Source of the DNA: Bactericera cockerelli
Lineage: Eukaryota; Arthropoda; Insecta; Hemiptera; Triozidae
Direction of reading: 5' to 3'
Assembly (NCBI GenBank): GCA_024516035.1
Contig: CM044964.1
Location: 5,986,239-6,050,238 of the forward strand
DNA length: 64,000 bases
Shown here: in pieces, positions 53,443-63,694 of the stretch
Position numbering within the stretch: position 1 is the stretch's first letter
How the letters are laid out: the number at the start of each line of letters is the position of its first letter
The notes under the pieces: model-generated
The model's input: the letters and a program-made list of their open reading frames with translations, nothing else
What the model was told of the DNA's origin: nothing
The model's database searches: none
Made by a program: the position numbers and the translations under genes

Positions 53443-54195
53443 AGATGTGGTTCAAATATTAATAATGATGAGGTGTTTCGGTAGATCCTACAATTGGTAA
53501 AAGTTACATTGTCCTCAAGGACTAAACAGGCAAATTTCTTGCGGTAACCACTGCACTCATCTTCTATCCTCTTCATGTGTGTAATTACATGATTGAAGGA
53601 GATTTATTAGAAATATGCTAATAGACTCCAAGCGAACATTAAACCTAGGTGAAATGACATTAATTTTTTTTGCCTTGAGACGTTCCTAATTATTTCGTTT
53701 GTAATTGTTCCTGGTAATTGCTACAAGTTTGATTTAAATCATTCTTCTTTATGCAGATTTTTTTTTTTTTTTTTTTAATCTACATAGGTTTTTGGTGTTT
53801 AACGTTGGTGAAATTCGTACTATGATTATTACATTATTTTGTTATTCATTATTTACAATATTTTGTTAGATTATTCCATTATTATTCTTTTATTCCATTA
53901 CTTTGACGTGGTCTTCACTGTTTTACCTTCTATTCACCATGAAGCAGTCTCAGATAGCAAATACTTGTATTCTGAAATCACCCATTCTGAGTACGGTTGT
54001 TAACGACAGCAGAAACATTTTTCTACCGATAGGTTCAGAACCATGAAAGGCATCAATCTGATTCTTCTCCAGCTGAGATTTGCTTCACATCAGTGATTTA
54101 TCTAATACCAGCTTTTTTTCAATTTAAGAAAAGTGTTTGTACATGTGCAGAACAACGTTTTTTTATTAGTTGTTGTTCGTTTCTATTGTTTGTGT
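53443..54195. other. no supported gene
   Basis: AT-rich; poly(T) at 53757-53776. Nothing recognised. Confidence 0.4.
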
Positions 54196-54196
54196 T

Positions 54197-54427
54197 TTTT
54201 TTTTTTTTTTTTTTTAAGGGTTTAACGTCGTTTTTCAAATACATTGTCATATACAACAGGGTGCACTCCATTCGCAGGAAACTCACAAACCTGTTACTCA
54301 CATTAACCTCACCCAGCCTGGAGTTTGCCGAAATTCCAACAGCACGAAGTCTTCCCCTCGCTGGACGTTGCTTTACTTTGGTGATCCTACGAGAACCGGT
54401 ACATTCAAAGCGCCATCCACTCTGGCC
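54197..54427 (-). mobile_element. SINE-G copy, diverged
   Basis: Poly(T) 54196-54217, AAGGGTTTAACGTCGTTTTT, CTCACCCAGCCTGGAGTTTG (central domain), CTTCCCCTCGCTGGACGTTG, GCGCCATCCACTCTGGCCAT. A shorter central part than the young copies. Confidence 0.82.
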
Positions 54428-54840
54428 ATGAGTTTACTTGTGTGCGTGTTTGTTTAAACAAAATTTTACTATCACTTTGGAATTTTTCACAGTCATCGCG
54501 AGAGTTCGCCTGTTCCTGAGTGCTTCTCTTCATTCCTCCTCCATTGTGATGATATCTCGAGATCTTGTGTTTGACATCATCTTCAGACGTTGATAAGTGA
54601 CCCCCTAAGCACTGAAAATTAATCTTTCTTCTCAAACTTTCGTCTAATGGTACTCAGTTTGCACTTTCACGAATGTGATTGAAAGTATCGAGTGCACTCG
54701 CTTTGAAAATGAAATCAGCACTGTGTTAATTTCAAATATTTACATTATTATTTCGTAAACTATATTGCCTTTTTTATTGCTTTCCTTAGTCTATATCTAT
54801 AACAAGCACTATTTTTACATTAGGATTTCGATTGTTTGTT
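54428..54840. other. no supported gene
   Basis: Nothing recognised up to the gap. Confidence 0.35.
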
Positions 54841-54940
54841 NNNNNNNNNNNNNNNNNNNNNNNNNNNNNNNNNNNNNNNNNNNNNNNNNNNNNNNNNNNN
54901 NNNNNNNNNNNNNNNNNNNNNNNNNNNNNNNNNNNNNNNN
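54841..54940. other. assembly gap (100 N)
   Basis: Placeholder gap. Confidence 0.99.
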
Positions 54941-55264
54941 GATAAATGAGAGTTAATATTTCAGCCTAGGCCGTCTCATTAGTATACCGAAGTACCTATA
55001 ATCTTTAGACTGAAGCTTCATTGTTGTTCTCGAGATATTAGTGGTGATTAAATGGAAATAAAATCCAATATGAAATTAAGAAAAGGAATAGAAAAAGAAA
55101 GTTTTCGCAAGGATGTTGGTATTTAAAAAGATAGATTGCCTGCGAATTCAAAGCATTGAAATTTATTGATGGGCAACAGGATTCTAATGATTGTAGGTGT
55201 TTCACTTGAACTTTCAAGTTTAACCTAATGAACTATTAATGTTATTGCCTGCAATAAACCTCAT

Positions 55265-55660
55265 TTTTACTTGCCTTATCCTACAATAAGGAAAGTATTA
55301 TATTTGTCGAAAATTTGATCTACCCAGTTTTTCACATTTCTGGACGAATCATAGCGACAGGATACCAAAAAATTGGTCCGTGTGTCTGTGTGTGTGTGAA
55401 CACGATATCTCGAGAATAGTAAGAGCTAGAGACATGAAATTTGGTATGGAAAATTATTTTATACACTAGAGTCGTGACTAGACGAACCACGAAACTTTTG
55501 GCTGAAATCAGGGTCGCAAAAATTGGTTGAAGATACAATAAACATTATAGAACAACATCTTCTTAAAATAAAAAAATATGAGGGGTTTACGCAGATCATT
55601 TTTTTGATATTTTAAACTTTTTGGAACACGGCTCCAATTTACCGGTATTTGGTTCATGTG
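55265..55660 (-). repeat. family N copy
   Basis: TTGCCTTATCCTACAATAAG, GAAAATTTGATCTACCCAGT, TCACATTTCTGGACGAATCA, a short GTGT tract where 38426-38592 has GACA repeats, GAGACATGAAATTTGGTATG, CGAACCACGAAACTTTTGGC, CAATTTACCGGTATTTGG. Confidence 0.75.
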
Positions 55661-55740
55661 GGTAGCAGGTTTGAAAGTTTCTTGCAAATGGAATGTACCT
55701 CACCGTCGTAACGTGACCATGCAGTTGAAAGCGACGTCAC
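55661..55740 (+). mobile_element. SINE-G 3' fragment, sense
   Basis: GTGGGTAGCAGGTTTGAAAG, GCAAATGGAATGTACCTCAC, CATGCAGTTGAAAGCGACGT. Confidence 0.7.
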
Positions 55741-55837
55741 ACAACTATTAATTAAACCTTGTACTCGTAGCTTAACTTCAATGTAGGGACAAATGATAAT
55801 GAGTAACTCTTGTACGTAGTAAGATTTTTTTTTTAAT

Positions 55838-56022
55838 AAGATGAGTGTTTTTATTTATTATTACAAAGCCATGAAACAGGAGCTACAGTAGACGCTTGTG
55901 GTCTGTGCTGTAGCCTGCCCAGTGCCCATCCCGTAATATGCCTCCCCTCTGATGGAGAGAGATTTAGAATACCAATTTTTGTCGGCACGGGGGATCGAAC
56001 GCGGGACCTTCCGCATGGCAAT
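55838..56022 (-). mobile_element. SINE-E copy
   Basis: AGATGAGTGTTTTTATTTAT, GCCATGAAACAGGAGCTACA, CCTCCCCTCTGATGGAGAGA (internal deletion after this), GGGACCTTCCGCATGGCA; the 5' end of the head is missing. Confidence 0.8.
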
Positions 56023-56330
56023 TTTAGATATTTTAGAAGATATTATAAAATAAAAATTGCTAAAAGTTAGGGCGAAGTGGGCGAAAAAAATAAAACAAAA
56101 TACATATAAACTTTATTTCTTTCTAATAAAGGCCGGTTGGCTGGCGCTACTTGACGAGCCCTCGGCATCCGGCGAGCTTGAGAAACGCGTAATTCTGCTA
56201 GTACGGCACATTGCATAGCTAGAAAGTTTCTAGGCGTACATAAAAATATCGAGCACCACTACAAGTTTGGCATTATTAAAAGTATCAATTTTCTATATTA
56301 TTTTCTTCGCCTATCATGATTTTTGATCAC
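56023..56330. other. no gene seen
   Basis: Mixed sequence; 56120-56210 is GC-richer (GGCGCTACTTGACGAGCCCT), without a recognisable frame. Confidence 0.35.
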
Positions 56331-56480
56331 CGACCTCAGTAGCTTGATCGATAAGGCGGCGGACTTGTAACCTAGAGGTCGGTGGTTCAAGTCCCGTTTT
56401 CAGCGTAGATTTAGTAATGCAAGTTTGAGTATTTGTGATATCACGAAAGTGAATAACACAAATATGATAACTTTAACAGT
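56331..56480 (+). mobile_element. SINE-A copy, near full length
   Basis: ACCGACCTCAGTAGCTTGAT, AAGGCGGCGGACTTGTAACC, CAAGTCCCGTTTTCAGCGTA, GATATCACGAAAGTGAATAA, ATATGATAACTT. Confidence 0.87.
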
Positions 56481-56594
56481 TATCATAATTATAATTTTCT
56501 TACTACTAGAGGATTTTTTAAGGCTAGTAGTGACACCTACCTAATTGTTTTTAGGTTGACATCTAATTGACTTACACCCTGTATAATTTTTACT

Positions 56595-56840
56595 CATCTA
56601 TGTATTGTATTTGTTTTATATTATTTCTCGTATGTATTGTATTTGTATTCTATTATTTACTCATCTATGTATTGTATTTGTACTATATTATTTACTCATC
56701 ATTGTATGTAATATATTTGTATTATATTATTTACTGATCTATGCAATATATTTGTACTATATTATTTACTCATCATTGTATGTAATATATTTGTATTATA
56801 TTATTTACTCATCTATGTATGTGATATATTTGTATTGAGA
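56595..56840. repeat. AT-rich minisatellite, about 38-44 bp unit, six copies
   Basis: TTATTTACTCATCTATGTAT, TGTATTTGTACTATATTATT and variants; the Tyr/Ile-rich open frame across it is a by-product. Confidence 0.8.
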
Positions 56841-56984
56841 CAGATGCTCGAAGGACAGCTTCGCCATCAAACTCATCTCACTAGCAGGAGACAGGCATAA
56901 CTAATGGGGAAATCGTGAAAAGGAACGAGGACGTTCGAAAATCTACCCCCGCCCGATTTTATTTTATCCTATTAGACACTTGGT

Positions 56985-57104
56985 TCTGGGGGCTCTTGTC
57001 AATTATTAGCCTCCTTGTGAAGACAGTGGTAGAACTGCTGAGTCATTCCTTCACTGTCTGGCTACCATCGTTCACGATGACGCCACTCTATGATGATGAT
57101 TAGA
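56985..57104 (+). repeat. family J copy
   Basis: TTGGTTCTGGGGGCTCTTGT to GATGACGCCACTCTATGATG, uninterrupted. Confidence 0.72.
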
Positions 57105-57127
57105 CACTTTATTATTATTATTATGAG

Positions 57128-57355
57128 TAGTCACCGTGGCCGAGTGATTTAGGGCGCTGGGCATGGGCGATACTAAAACCCGGACCCGACAGAAAAGATT
57201 GGGCATTGCATGCACGGTGACCTGGGTTCGATCCCCAGCGGGGCAGGATTTTTACTGCTCTGTACTTGGGTGTTCGGAGTCCACTCATACCCCGTGAAGA
57301 AAAATGAGTAGCTGTTCTAATGGTAGCAGCGACCAGTGGCGGAATTATAAGCAAA
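57128..57355 (+). mobile_element. SINE-C copy with a 35-bp insertion in the head
   Basis: CACCGTGGCCGAGTGATTTA, an extra GGGCGATACTAAAACCCGGA stretch at 57165-57200, TGCATGCACGGTGACCTGGG, GTTCGATCCCCAGCGGGGCA, TCGGAGTCCACTCATACCCC, ACCAGTGGCGGAATTATAAG. Confidence 0.85.
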
Positions 57356-57397
57356 AAGTATGCTTTCATGTCTCAATGTGTGTCTACTTTATAACTA

Positions 57398-57722
57398 CGT
57401 TGTGACTACTGCCCGTAGTCCAGAGATCCCTGGACGGAGCAGACTTTTCGAAGAAAATTCTGTTCCCTCCAAACACGTGAGGCTGGTATTTTCGGCCCTA
57501 CCCAGGCTGGGTGAGGTTAATGTGGGTAGCTGGTACGATTCCCAGCGAATGGAGGGTAACACCCTCGTCCTGATCAGGACGTTAAAGCCAAATAGAATCG
57601 TTTTTGTTAGGAAGGGCATCCAGCCATAAAAAAAATGTGCTCCGTCCTACCAACCTCAACCATGAGGTTGAACAATGTCGACCCCAATAGCAACATAAGC
57701 TAACATGGGATAAAGGCAAGTT
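57398..57722 (+). mobile_element. SINE-F copy with tail 2, head 5'-truncated
   Basis: GTGACTACTGCCCGTAGTCC, central domain 57490-57565, GGAAGGGCATCCAGCCATAA, CAACCTCAACCATGAGGTTG, ACAATGTCGACCCC, TAACATGGGATAAAGGCAAG. Confidence 0.85.
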
Positions 57723-58157
57723 TGTAAAGGATTGATTGTGAGCGGTTACCAGTATAGCGGCTTCGGTCGTGTTGGACGTTCTTCATATTCTTCTTGGGAT
57801 AGTAAAAAAGAAAATCTGATTCGTTGTCAATTAGAGCTATTAAGGTGGCATATTGGTGTGGAGTGGAATGGATCTCTATGGAAAAGAAATTGTCTCCGGT
57901 ATGTCGACAGGCAGAACTATCTATGTGTGTTATAAGCACATGTGGAAAGTTCCGGAATGCCGCGCGAGGCACAGTGAAAGCGAACAGGAAATGTCATTGA
58001 ACAAAAATTTGATAGGGCGTCTTTGTGTTCGAATCCGAAGCGATTTCTCTTCTAGTGTTTGAAAACTTTGGTACTAACTGTTGTACATGTACAAGGCTCG
58101 CTTGATTTTGAAGAACCGCCAAGTTATGGCAAAAGAAATGATTATTAATATTTGGGG
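57723..58157. other. no supported gene
   Basis: Two overlapping plus frames (57732-57935, 57853-58062) and a minus frame show no recognisable domain. Higher GC than its surroundings. Confidence 0.35.
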
Positions 58158-58300
58158 ACAAACACCACCCCCCCCCCCCCCCCCCAATTTCTAAGAAACC
58201 CCAGCAAAGATGGAATATCCGTCGGGCAGATTTCTGAACCCCTCTCAAAACCCCCACCGAAATCCCTCAACCTCCCCTCCCCCCCCCCCTGAAATGTAGG
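58158..58300. repeat. C-rich homopolymer tracts
   Basis: About 20 C at 58168-58186 and a second run at 58278-58290, with CCCCACCGAAATCCC between. Confidence 0.85.
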
Positions 58301-58705
58301 TCTAGCTAAGCCACTGACTTCGGCCGAGGGGTTTGATATTAACTCTATGGTGCCACGGAGCTATAGCCAGTCTTCGTGACGGAAAATCTTGTTTTAAAAT
58401 AGCTATCGGTCAGTTTATAAAATCTAAGCCGACCCTTAGAACCTTTCAAAAGATAATAATAATAAATAAATATGTTTGTGCTGATGAAATATTAAATATA
58501 TGTAAGTATTCCTTAGTATTTAAGATGTATTCATGCCACTCTTGTACCATGATTCGTGATATTATTAATGAGAATATTAATGCGCCTTCAATCTACAATA
58601 AGACATCTTCAAGCGAGAAGTAAACCAACACAATATAGTAATCAAGTATGTACCTATACAGGGTTTTACAATAACTCTTACATTTTTATTAGTTATTTAG
58701 TTATC
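58301..58705. other. no supported gene
   Basis: A 96-codon plus frame (58333-58623) has no recognised motif. Confidence 0.35.
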
Positions 58706-58707
58706 AA

Positions 58708-58992
58708 CCGACCTCAGTAGCTTGATGGATAAGGCGGCGGACTTGTAACCTGGAGGGCGGTTGTTCAAGACCCTCTTTCAGAGTAGATATTCAGAGTAGC
58801 TGGGGAAGCTTAGTTCTGGGGGTCCTAGTCAATTATTAGCCTACTTATAATGATAGTGATAGAAGTGCTGAGTCATTCCTCCACTGTCGGGCTACCATCG
58901 TTCACGATGACGCCACCCTATGATGATGATAGTAAAGAGAATTTGAGTAATTGTGAAATTACGAAAGTGATTAAGACAAATATGATAACTTT
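58708..58992 (+). mobile_element. SINE-A split by a family J insertion
   Basis: ACCTCAGTAGCTTGATGGAT to CAGAGTAGATATTCAGAGTA, then family J at about 58797-58931 (AGTTCTGGGGGTCCTAGTCA ... GATGACGCCACCCTATGATG), then GAGTAATTGTGAAATTACGA to the A end. Confidence 0.82.
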
Positions 58993-59055
58993 TCTTAACG
59001 TAAGTTGATTATTCACTTATCGTCTTGCTCTATACCATTAGTCCAGAAAGGGCCC

Positions 59056-59165
59056 CTTTAGCCAGCGTCTATGTCGTATTAATGCACCCGTTCTCGTAGG
59101 ATCACCGAAGTTAAGCAACATCCAGCGAGGTGAAGACTTTGTGATGCTAGCATTCCGGCCCAACT
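59056..59165 (+). mobile_element. SINE-G 5S-like head, sense
   Basis: CCAGCGTCTATGTCGTATTA, ACCCGTTCTCGTAGGATCAC, CGAAGTTAAGCAACATCCAG: the copy in which the resemblance to 5S rRNA (TTCTCGTCxGATCACCGAA-GTTAAGC) is easiest to see. Confidence 0.82.
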
Positions 59166-59417
59166 CATAATCTTGTACATTCACAATGAGAATCTTGTAC
59201 ATGTTCTAGCGTGGGTAGTAGCATAGTAGCAAAACAAACGAAAGTTGTGAATTATGAATGATTATACACTGCATTATGAATGATTATAAACTGAGTTAAT
59301 AACATGCACACCTGATGAAAGGCACGACTCGATTATCATTTCGTTCTCATTAAGAAAAGAAAGTTGTGAGAAGCAAATAATTATTGGGGCGCCATTTCTT
59401 ACTCCTTGTCTTGGAAT

Positions 59418-59883
59418 CACTGAGATCATATAATGTATAACATAGACTCATCATAGAGGGAACCTTACCTATCTCGAGCTGAACAAACTTATGTGTCCAA
59501 CTTTGAACAGCTGATGGTCCCTCTTTCAACAAATCCCGTCTTCTGATTGGTTCAATTTATTTGAATTTTTTGTTTACGTCATGCAGTGGCGGATATCTAA
59601 ACATCCTTAATTTTCACGTCAGATACCTAATCTTATTATACTAAATAATAAGTAGAAAATAAGGAAAGTAAAAGAGGACGCAGAAAACAAAAATAACTAA
59701 TAGGAAAGTATGAACAAAGTAAAAATATTATTTTAGAAGAATTAAGTAGTTTAGGTACCTACCCACTCTTTCGCGAGAGAAAAATTACTACAACTCCGGC
59801 ACTGATTTTGAAATCAGCTGATGGTCCCTCTTGGACGCAAATCTTGATACATCGGGTTCCCTCTATGTTATATGATCTCAGTG
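59418..59883. mobile_element. hAT-like MITE with 8-bp target duplication
   Basis: CTTGGAAT flanks both sides (59410-59417 and 59884-59891). Terminal inverted repeats CACTGAGATCATATAA (59418-59433) and TTATATGATCTCAGTG (59868-59883) are exact over 16 bases and continue imperfectly (AACATAG ... GAGGGAACC against GGTTCCCTCTATGTT). CAGCTGATGGTCCCTCTT occurs twice inside. 466 bp, non-coding. The 8-bp duplication is the hAT-superfamily hallmark. Confidence 0.88.
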
Positions 59884-59916
59884 CTTGGAATATTATTACT
59901 ACTGCCGATGGCGATC

Positions 59917-59946
59917 GACCTCAGTAGCTTGATCGATAAGGCAGAA
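59917..59946 (+). mobile_element. SINE-A head remnant
   Basis: CGACCTCAGTAGCTTGATCG then truncation. Confidence 0.7.
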
Positions 59947-59984
59947 ACAAGAACAAGAAATAGAATAAAGCTAATGTGTTACCT

Positions 59985-60035
59985 AAAGGGCGGGGTTATT
60001 GCCTGTGACAATCGCTTCCACCAAACCCTTTAAGT
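59985..60035 (-). mobile_element. family M 3'-end fragment
   Basis: AAAGGGCGGGGTTATTGCCT, GCTTCCACCAAACCCTTTA. Confidence 0.6.
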
Positions 60036-60084
60036 GATAGGTAAGAGGTCATACGCAAGGTCTTAATCTCCAAGATATTTTTTC

Positions 60085-60223
60085 ATCATATTTGTGTGAA
60101 TCACTTTCGTGATATCACAACTACTCAAACTCGCTTTACTAAATGTACGCTGAAACCGGGACTTGAACCAGCGACCTCCAGATGAAAAGCTCGCCGCCTT
60201 ACCGATCAAACTACTAAGGTCGG
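60085..60223 (-). mobile_element. SINE-A copy
   Basis: ATCATATTTGTGTGAATCAC, CTACTCAAACTCGCTTTACT, CGGGACTTGAACCAGCGACC, CCGATCAAACTACTAAGGTC. Confidence 0.85.
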
Positions 60224-60639
60224 TAACATTTTGTGAAAAAAAATGTCTGGCGGCTCCTCTTTCCGAAGGATAATGGGTATCTAAAGTGGATTTCTTTCTT
60301 ATCGTGCCACACCAACGGATCTTTTTCAATAATAATAATAATAATAAAATAAAAAAAATCATTTCATGAGGTAAGTACTACTCGTACTTACCTCATGTTA
60401 TTCACATAAAAGTAGGCTCCACACTCACAAATAATCTACATCAATAATTCAATTATTGTGTGTATTTACTACTTATAATAATATTTACTTACTTCTGAAA
60501 CAATGATTGGCCATTTCTCACAGGTGGCGCGCTGTTGCCAACAATAGGTGGGTTTCCTTTTATTTTGTTCTCCATAGTAGACACAATTACAAGCATAGCT
60601 ACTTAGGACGAAACAGATAGATAACTTTGCTATAATAAT
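60224..60639. other. no gene; perfect 13-bp hairpin at 60365-60397
   Basis: CATGAGGTAAGTA and TACTTACCTCATG with a 7-base loop. Otherwise nothing recognised. Confidence 0.5.
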
Positions 60640-60830
60640 AATAACACTTTTTAGTGGAAGGTGCTCAAAGCATTTTCTACCACGTAACCCCCAGAGTCTT
60701 ATTATTATGAGGTCACAAACTCAAATTAATGAGGAAAAATTCATGCACTGGGTGGGTGCACATTCGAACGAACGGATCCCTACGCTACCTGGATTACCAG
60801 ACTAGCGCGTTAACCACTTGACTACCAGAG
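60640..60830 (-). mobile_element. SINE-B copy
   Basis: ACTTTTTAGTGGAAGGTGCT, TTATTATGAGGTCACAAACT, ATTCGAACGAACGGATCCCT, GCGCGTTAACCACTTGACTA. Confidence 0.85.
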
Positions 60831-60884
60831 CTAACGTCTGGGGACTTTAGTATAGATTTTTCCTAGTGTTTTAATTGTAAACAA

Positions 60885-61012
60885 GCAGGAAGACGTATTA
60901 TTATGTGGTCAAAATGTCAAATGGGAGGATAATTTGTCATGTCCGGCTGGTTTTTGAACCCGAGACCTCTGGATTACCAGACGGACGCTTTGACCACATA
61001 GCTATCGGAACA
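60885..61012 (-). mobile_element. SINE-D copy
   Basis: ACGTATTATTATGTGGTCAA, TTTGTCATGTCCGGCTGGTT, TTTGACCACATAGCTATCGG. Confidence 0.8.
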
Positions 61013-61230
61013 GATGTGTCCGCGAGATAGGTACAGAAACTTATGTCACGGAGGATTATATTATGAACGCCCAGATATAATATCAACGTTCCTTTCATGT
61101 CCACTAGTTTTTTGTTTTTTTTTTTTTTTTTTAACGTCCTAATTCGAGATATTTAGGACGAGGCTTTAACCTTACAATCGAACCAGCTACATTAACCTCA
61201 CCCAGCCTGGTTGAGGCCGGATAATAATGC
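61013..61230 (-). mobile_element. SINE-F 3' part with tail 1
   Basis: GTGTCCGCGAGATAGGTACA, ATGAACGCCCAGATATAATA, TTTCATGTCCACTAG, a long poly(T), then TTAGGACGAGGCTTTAACCT and central-domain CTCACCCAGCCTGGTTGAGG. Confidence 0.75.
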
Positions 61231-61740
61231 TACTAATAATTTATAACGAAGTTGGTAATAATTCTAATGTGTTCAATCGTACCAGCTACCCTGATTGACC
61301 TCACACAGCCTGAGTTGGGCCGGATAATAATTCTGTTGTGTCTATTACATCAAGCAGAAGGTGAAGTACATTATTGGATTACAATTGTAACTCTACAGTG
61401 TACCTGCTACACTAACCTCACCCAGCCTGAGTTGAGCCGGATAATAATTCTGTTGTGTCTATTACATTAAGCAGAAGGTGAAGTACATTATTTGATTACA
61501 ATTCTAACCAAAATGTTTCTCGTATTCCTTCCTCTTCTTCCTACTGGCTTGGTGTAACTCTACAGTGTACCTGCTACACTAACCTCACCCAGCCTGAGTT
61601 GAGCCGGATAATAATTCTGTTGTGTCTATTACATCAAGCAGAAGGTGAAGTACATTATTTGATTACAATTGTAACCAAAATGTTTCTCGTATTACTTCTT
61701 CTTCTCCTTACTGCCTTGGTAGTGTTGGTATCGGTACTCG
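61187..61740. repeat. tandem array containing the SINE central domain
   Basis: Four copies of (A/C)C(C/A)(A/T)GCTAC-x-CTAACCTCACCCAGCCTG-GGCCGGATAATAAT at about 61187, 61283, 61398 and 61568, each followed by CTGTTGTGTCTATTACATCA and GAAGGTGAAGTACATTATT. Spacing is about 96, 115 and 170 bases. The core CTCACCCAGCCTGAGT is the antisense of the F/G central domain. Confidence 0.8.
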
Positions 61741-61899
61741 GTAGTATTATTATTATTATTTCACACAGGTAGCACAGGTACATTACCAGATTCTTCTCTT
61801 GGTAAATTGTTTCCGACCTCAGGGCTGACTTCAGGCTATTATGTAGACATTAATTTGATTAGCTGAGTTGTTTGCCCGACAAATGGTGGGTAAAACTGT

Positions 61900-62040
61900 C
61901 GCCCAGCGCCCTATGTAGTTGAAAGCCCATCAGAGGGGAGGCTTTACTACGGGACGGGCAAGCTACAACACAGACCACTAGCGTCTACAGTAGCTCCTGT
62001 TTTATGGCTATGAAATAAAAATATTTCGTATTAAAAAAAA
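61900..62040 (+). mobile_element. SINE-E 3' part, sense
   Basis: GAAAGCCCATCAGAGGGGAG, GCAAGCTACAACACAGACCA, CGTCTACAGTAGCTCCTGTT, TTATGGCTATGAAATAAAAA, then poly(A)-like sequence. Confidence 0.8.
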
Positions 62041-62214
62041 AAACAATTAAATAAACAATTAACAATAAATAAAAAAATAGTTAAACAAAAAAAGCCAAGT
62101 GTTTTTATCTTCAAATTATTTCAATAAAAAAACAAAAACGAAATAATGCTACTACCCCACATTAAGGGGATACAATCCTCTTGTTTTGTGGGATACACTC
62201 AAACAAAGAAAGAA

Positions 62215-62350
62215 ATTCATGCAATGATGGAGATGCGAACCCACGAACTCCTGAAACTCAGACCTCTTAACCGCCGCCGCGGAAAATAAAGAAATTCATG
62301 CAACGATGAAGATCCGAACCCCCGACCTCTCAACCGCCACGCCAGCCCTG
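62215..62350 (-). mobile_element. SINE-I, tRNA-like head, tandemly duplicated
   Basis: GAAATTCATGCAA(T/C)GATG(G/A)AGAT-CGAACCC appears at 62213 and 62290, each followed by a (T/C)CTCTTAACCGCC or CTCTCAACCGCCACGCCAGC block; minus-strand B box GGGTTCGGATCT. Only this locus in the window. Confidence 0.6.
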
Positions 62351-62639
62351 CTGGTAAGTAAGGTAAGTTACACTGTGCGCCATCCTTGCTACACCGCGCG
62401 GTGAGGCTTACCACTTGGTTCTCCACACTTTCTATTTCATCATTATTATTATTTTATTATTACTATTATTGACATGTTGGGAAATCTTCAATCTCGATCG
62501 GAAATATGCCGTGGTACACACGGATCCCGCTATTCCGGACCAGATGCTGTGCTGTTCCCGCTGGTGGGTTGGAATTCCATGTATTTATTATTATTATTGA
62601 ATTCTTTATTAAACAACAGACATTATATTAAGTGCAGCA

Positions 62640-62890
62640 CTATTACCTTACCTTACCAATAGGCGCTACAGCCCGGGGTGGGCCTTGGCCTATTTTTTTT
62701 TTTTTTTAAGCTTTATTAGGAGGACAAAGTACAGGTAACAGTATAAAATTAAGAAAAGAAAAAAAAAACAAAACAAACAAATGACAAAATAAATAAGTAA
62801 AAAAAAGAAAATAACAATAATGTTCTACCTAAAGGGCGGGGTTAATGGGTTATTGCCTGTGGCAATCCCTTCCACCCAACCCTGTTCAAC
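62640..62890 (-). mobile_element. LINE-like ends: GGTAA-tailed piece and family M end
   Basis: 62642-62698 (ACCTTACCTTACCAATAGGC, GCCCGGGGTGGGCCTTGGCC) resembles a LINE tail in antisense. 62700-62890 is family M in antisense, with TTAGGAGGACAAAGTACAGG, AAAGGGCGGGGTTAATGGGT and CCTTCCACCCAACCCTG. Confidence 0.55.
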
Positions 62891-62959
62891 CACTCTCCTC
62901 GAGATTAGCCGGACGATAGCAAACTCCATCCCGACTATTTTTTTACCTGAAAAACAATA

Positions 62960-63513
62960 GCATATTCGGTCCGCAACAAGAATAATGTTATGTCAAATTC
63001 GGTCCGATGTGTCCACCCTATATACTTATTATTCTATGTATGTACTTATCTGTTATCTTGTTTGTCCTCATAGGCATGGCCTTCAATGTATTTTACCTAA
63101 CCCTACTATAAAACCGAGGCATGGCCTACATTGTATTTTACCTAACCCTACTATAAACCCAAGGCATGGCCTACATTGTATTTTACCTAACCCTACTATA
63201 AACCCAAGGCATGGATGGCCTTCATTGTATTTTACCTAATCCTACTATAAACCCAAGGCATGGCCTTCAATGTATTTTACCTAACCCTACTATAAACCCA
63301 AGGCATGGCCTTCATTGTATTTTACCTAACCCTACTATAAATCCTAGGCATGGCCTTCAAGGAGGAAATGGATAGTCTTGCTGCATGTCTATATACTATA
63401 TACTTAAAACTGTTTTTATTTACTTCTTAAGGGACCGAATTTGACAAAGGACCAAATTTGATATGGACCCAATTTGACATAGGACCGAATTTGATATGGA
63501 CCCTATTTGCTAA
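62960..63513. mobile_element. element with iterated CAAATTCGGTCC ends
   Basis: Left: AGCATATTCGGTCC at 62959 and TATGTCAAATTCGGTCC at 62990. Right (complement): GGACCGAATTTGACA at 63432 and GGACCAAATTTGATATGGAC, GGACCGAATTTGATATGGAC through 63510. The centre is a 45-bp minisatellite. No frame with transposase motifs, no clear target duplication. Confidence 0.6.
63072..63362. repeat. 45-bp minisatellite, about 6.5 copies
   Basis: GGCATGGCCTTCATTGTATT plus TTACCTAACCCTACTATAAA plus CCCAA. The copies differ by a few bases; one has an extra ATGG. The 45-base period keeps one frame open, giving the HGLHCILPNPTINPR repeat peptide. Confidence 0.9.
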
Positions 63514-63540
63514 AAAAAAGGTCAACGGGGAGGAATTTGA

Positions 63541-63660
63541 CATTTCCCGATTAGCCGGTCCTTGACAGCGGATCCCCATCCAGTGACTTGCATCTCCTTC
63601 AGGTCGTCCTCCACTTGGTTCATCCATCTGAGGCGAGGTCTTCCTCTTCTTCGGGTGACA
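63541..63660 (-). mobile_element. LINE reverse transcriptase C-terminal fragment
   Basis: The minus frame reads RRRGRPRLRWMNQVEDDLKE then MQVTGWGSAVKDRLIG. G-R-P-R-LRW-x-(D/N)-x-V-E-x-DL is the standard LINE motif. Cut on the left by the iterated-word element. Confidence 0.75.
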
Positions 63661-63694
63661 TAAATTTTTGCATTCAATACTTTTTTTGCCTTAA

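Noticed and set aside
57732..58062. Two overlapping frames after SINE-F
   Set aside because: Neither shows a domain, and the two frames compete over the same bases.
59056..59165. Possible 5S rRNA gene
   Set aside because: Only the 5' two thirds resemble 5S rRNA and the same head leads into SINE-G elsewhere. A SINE head fits better.
63072..63362. Interstitial telomere repeats (CCTAACCC words)
   Set aside because: The word occurs once per 45-bp unit and is not a tandem of the insect TTAGG repeat.
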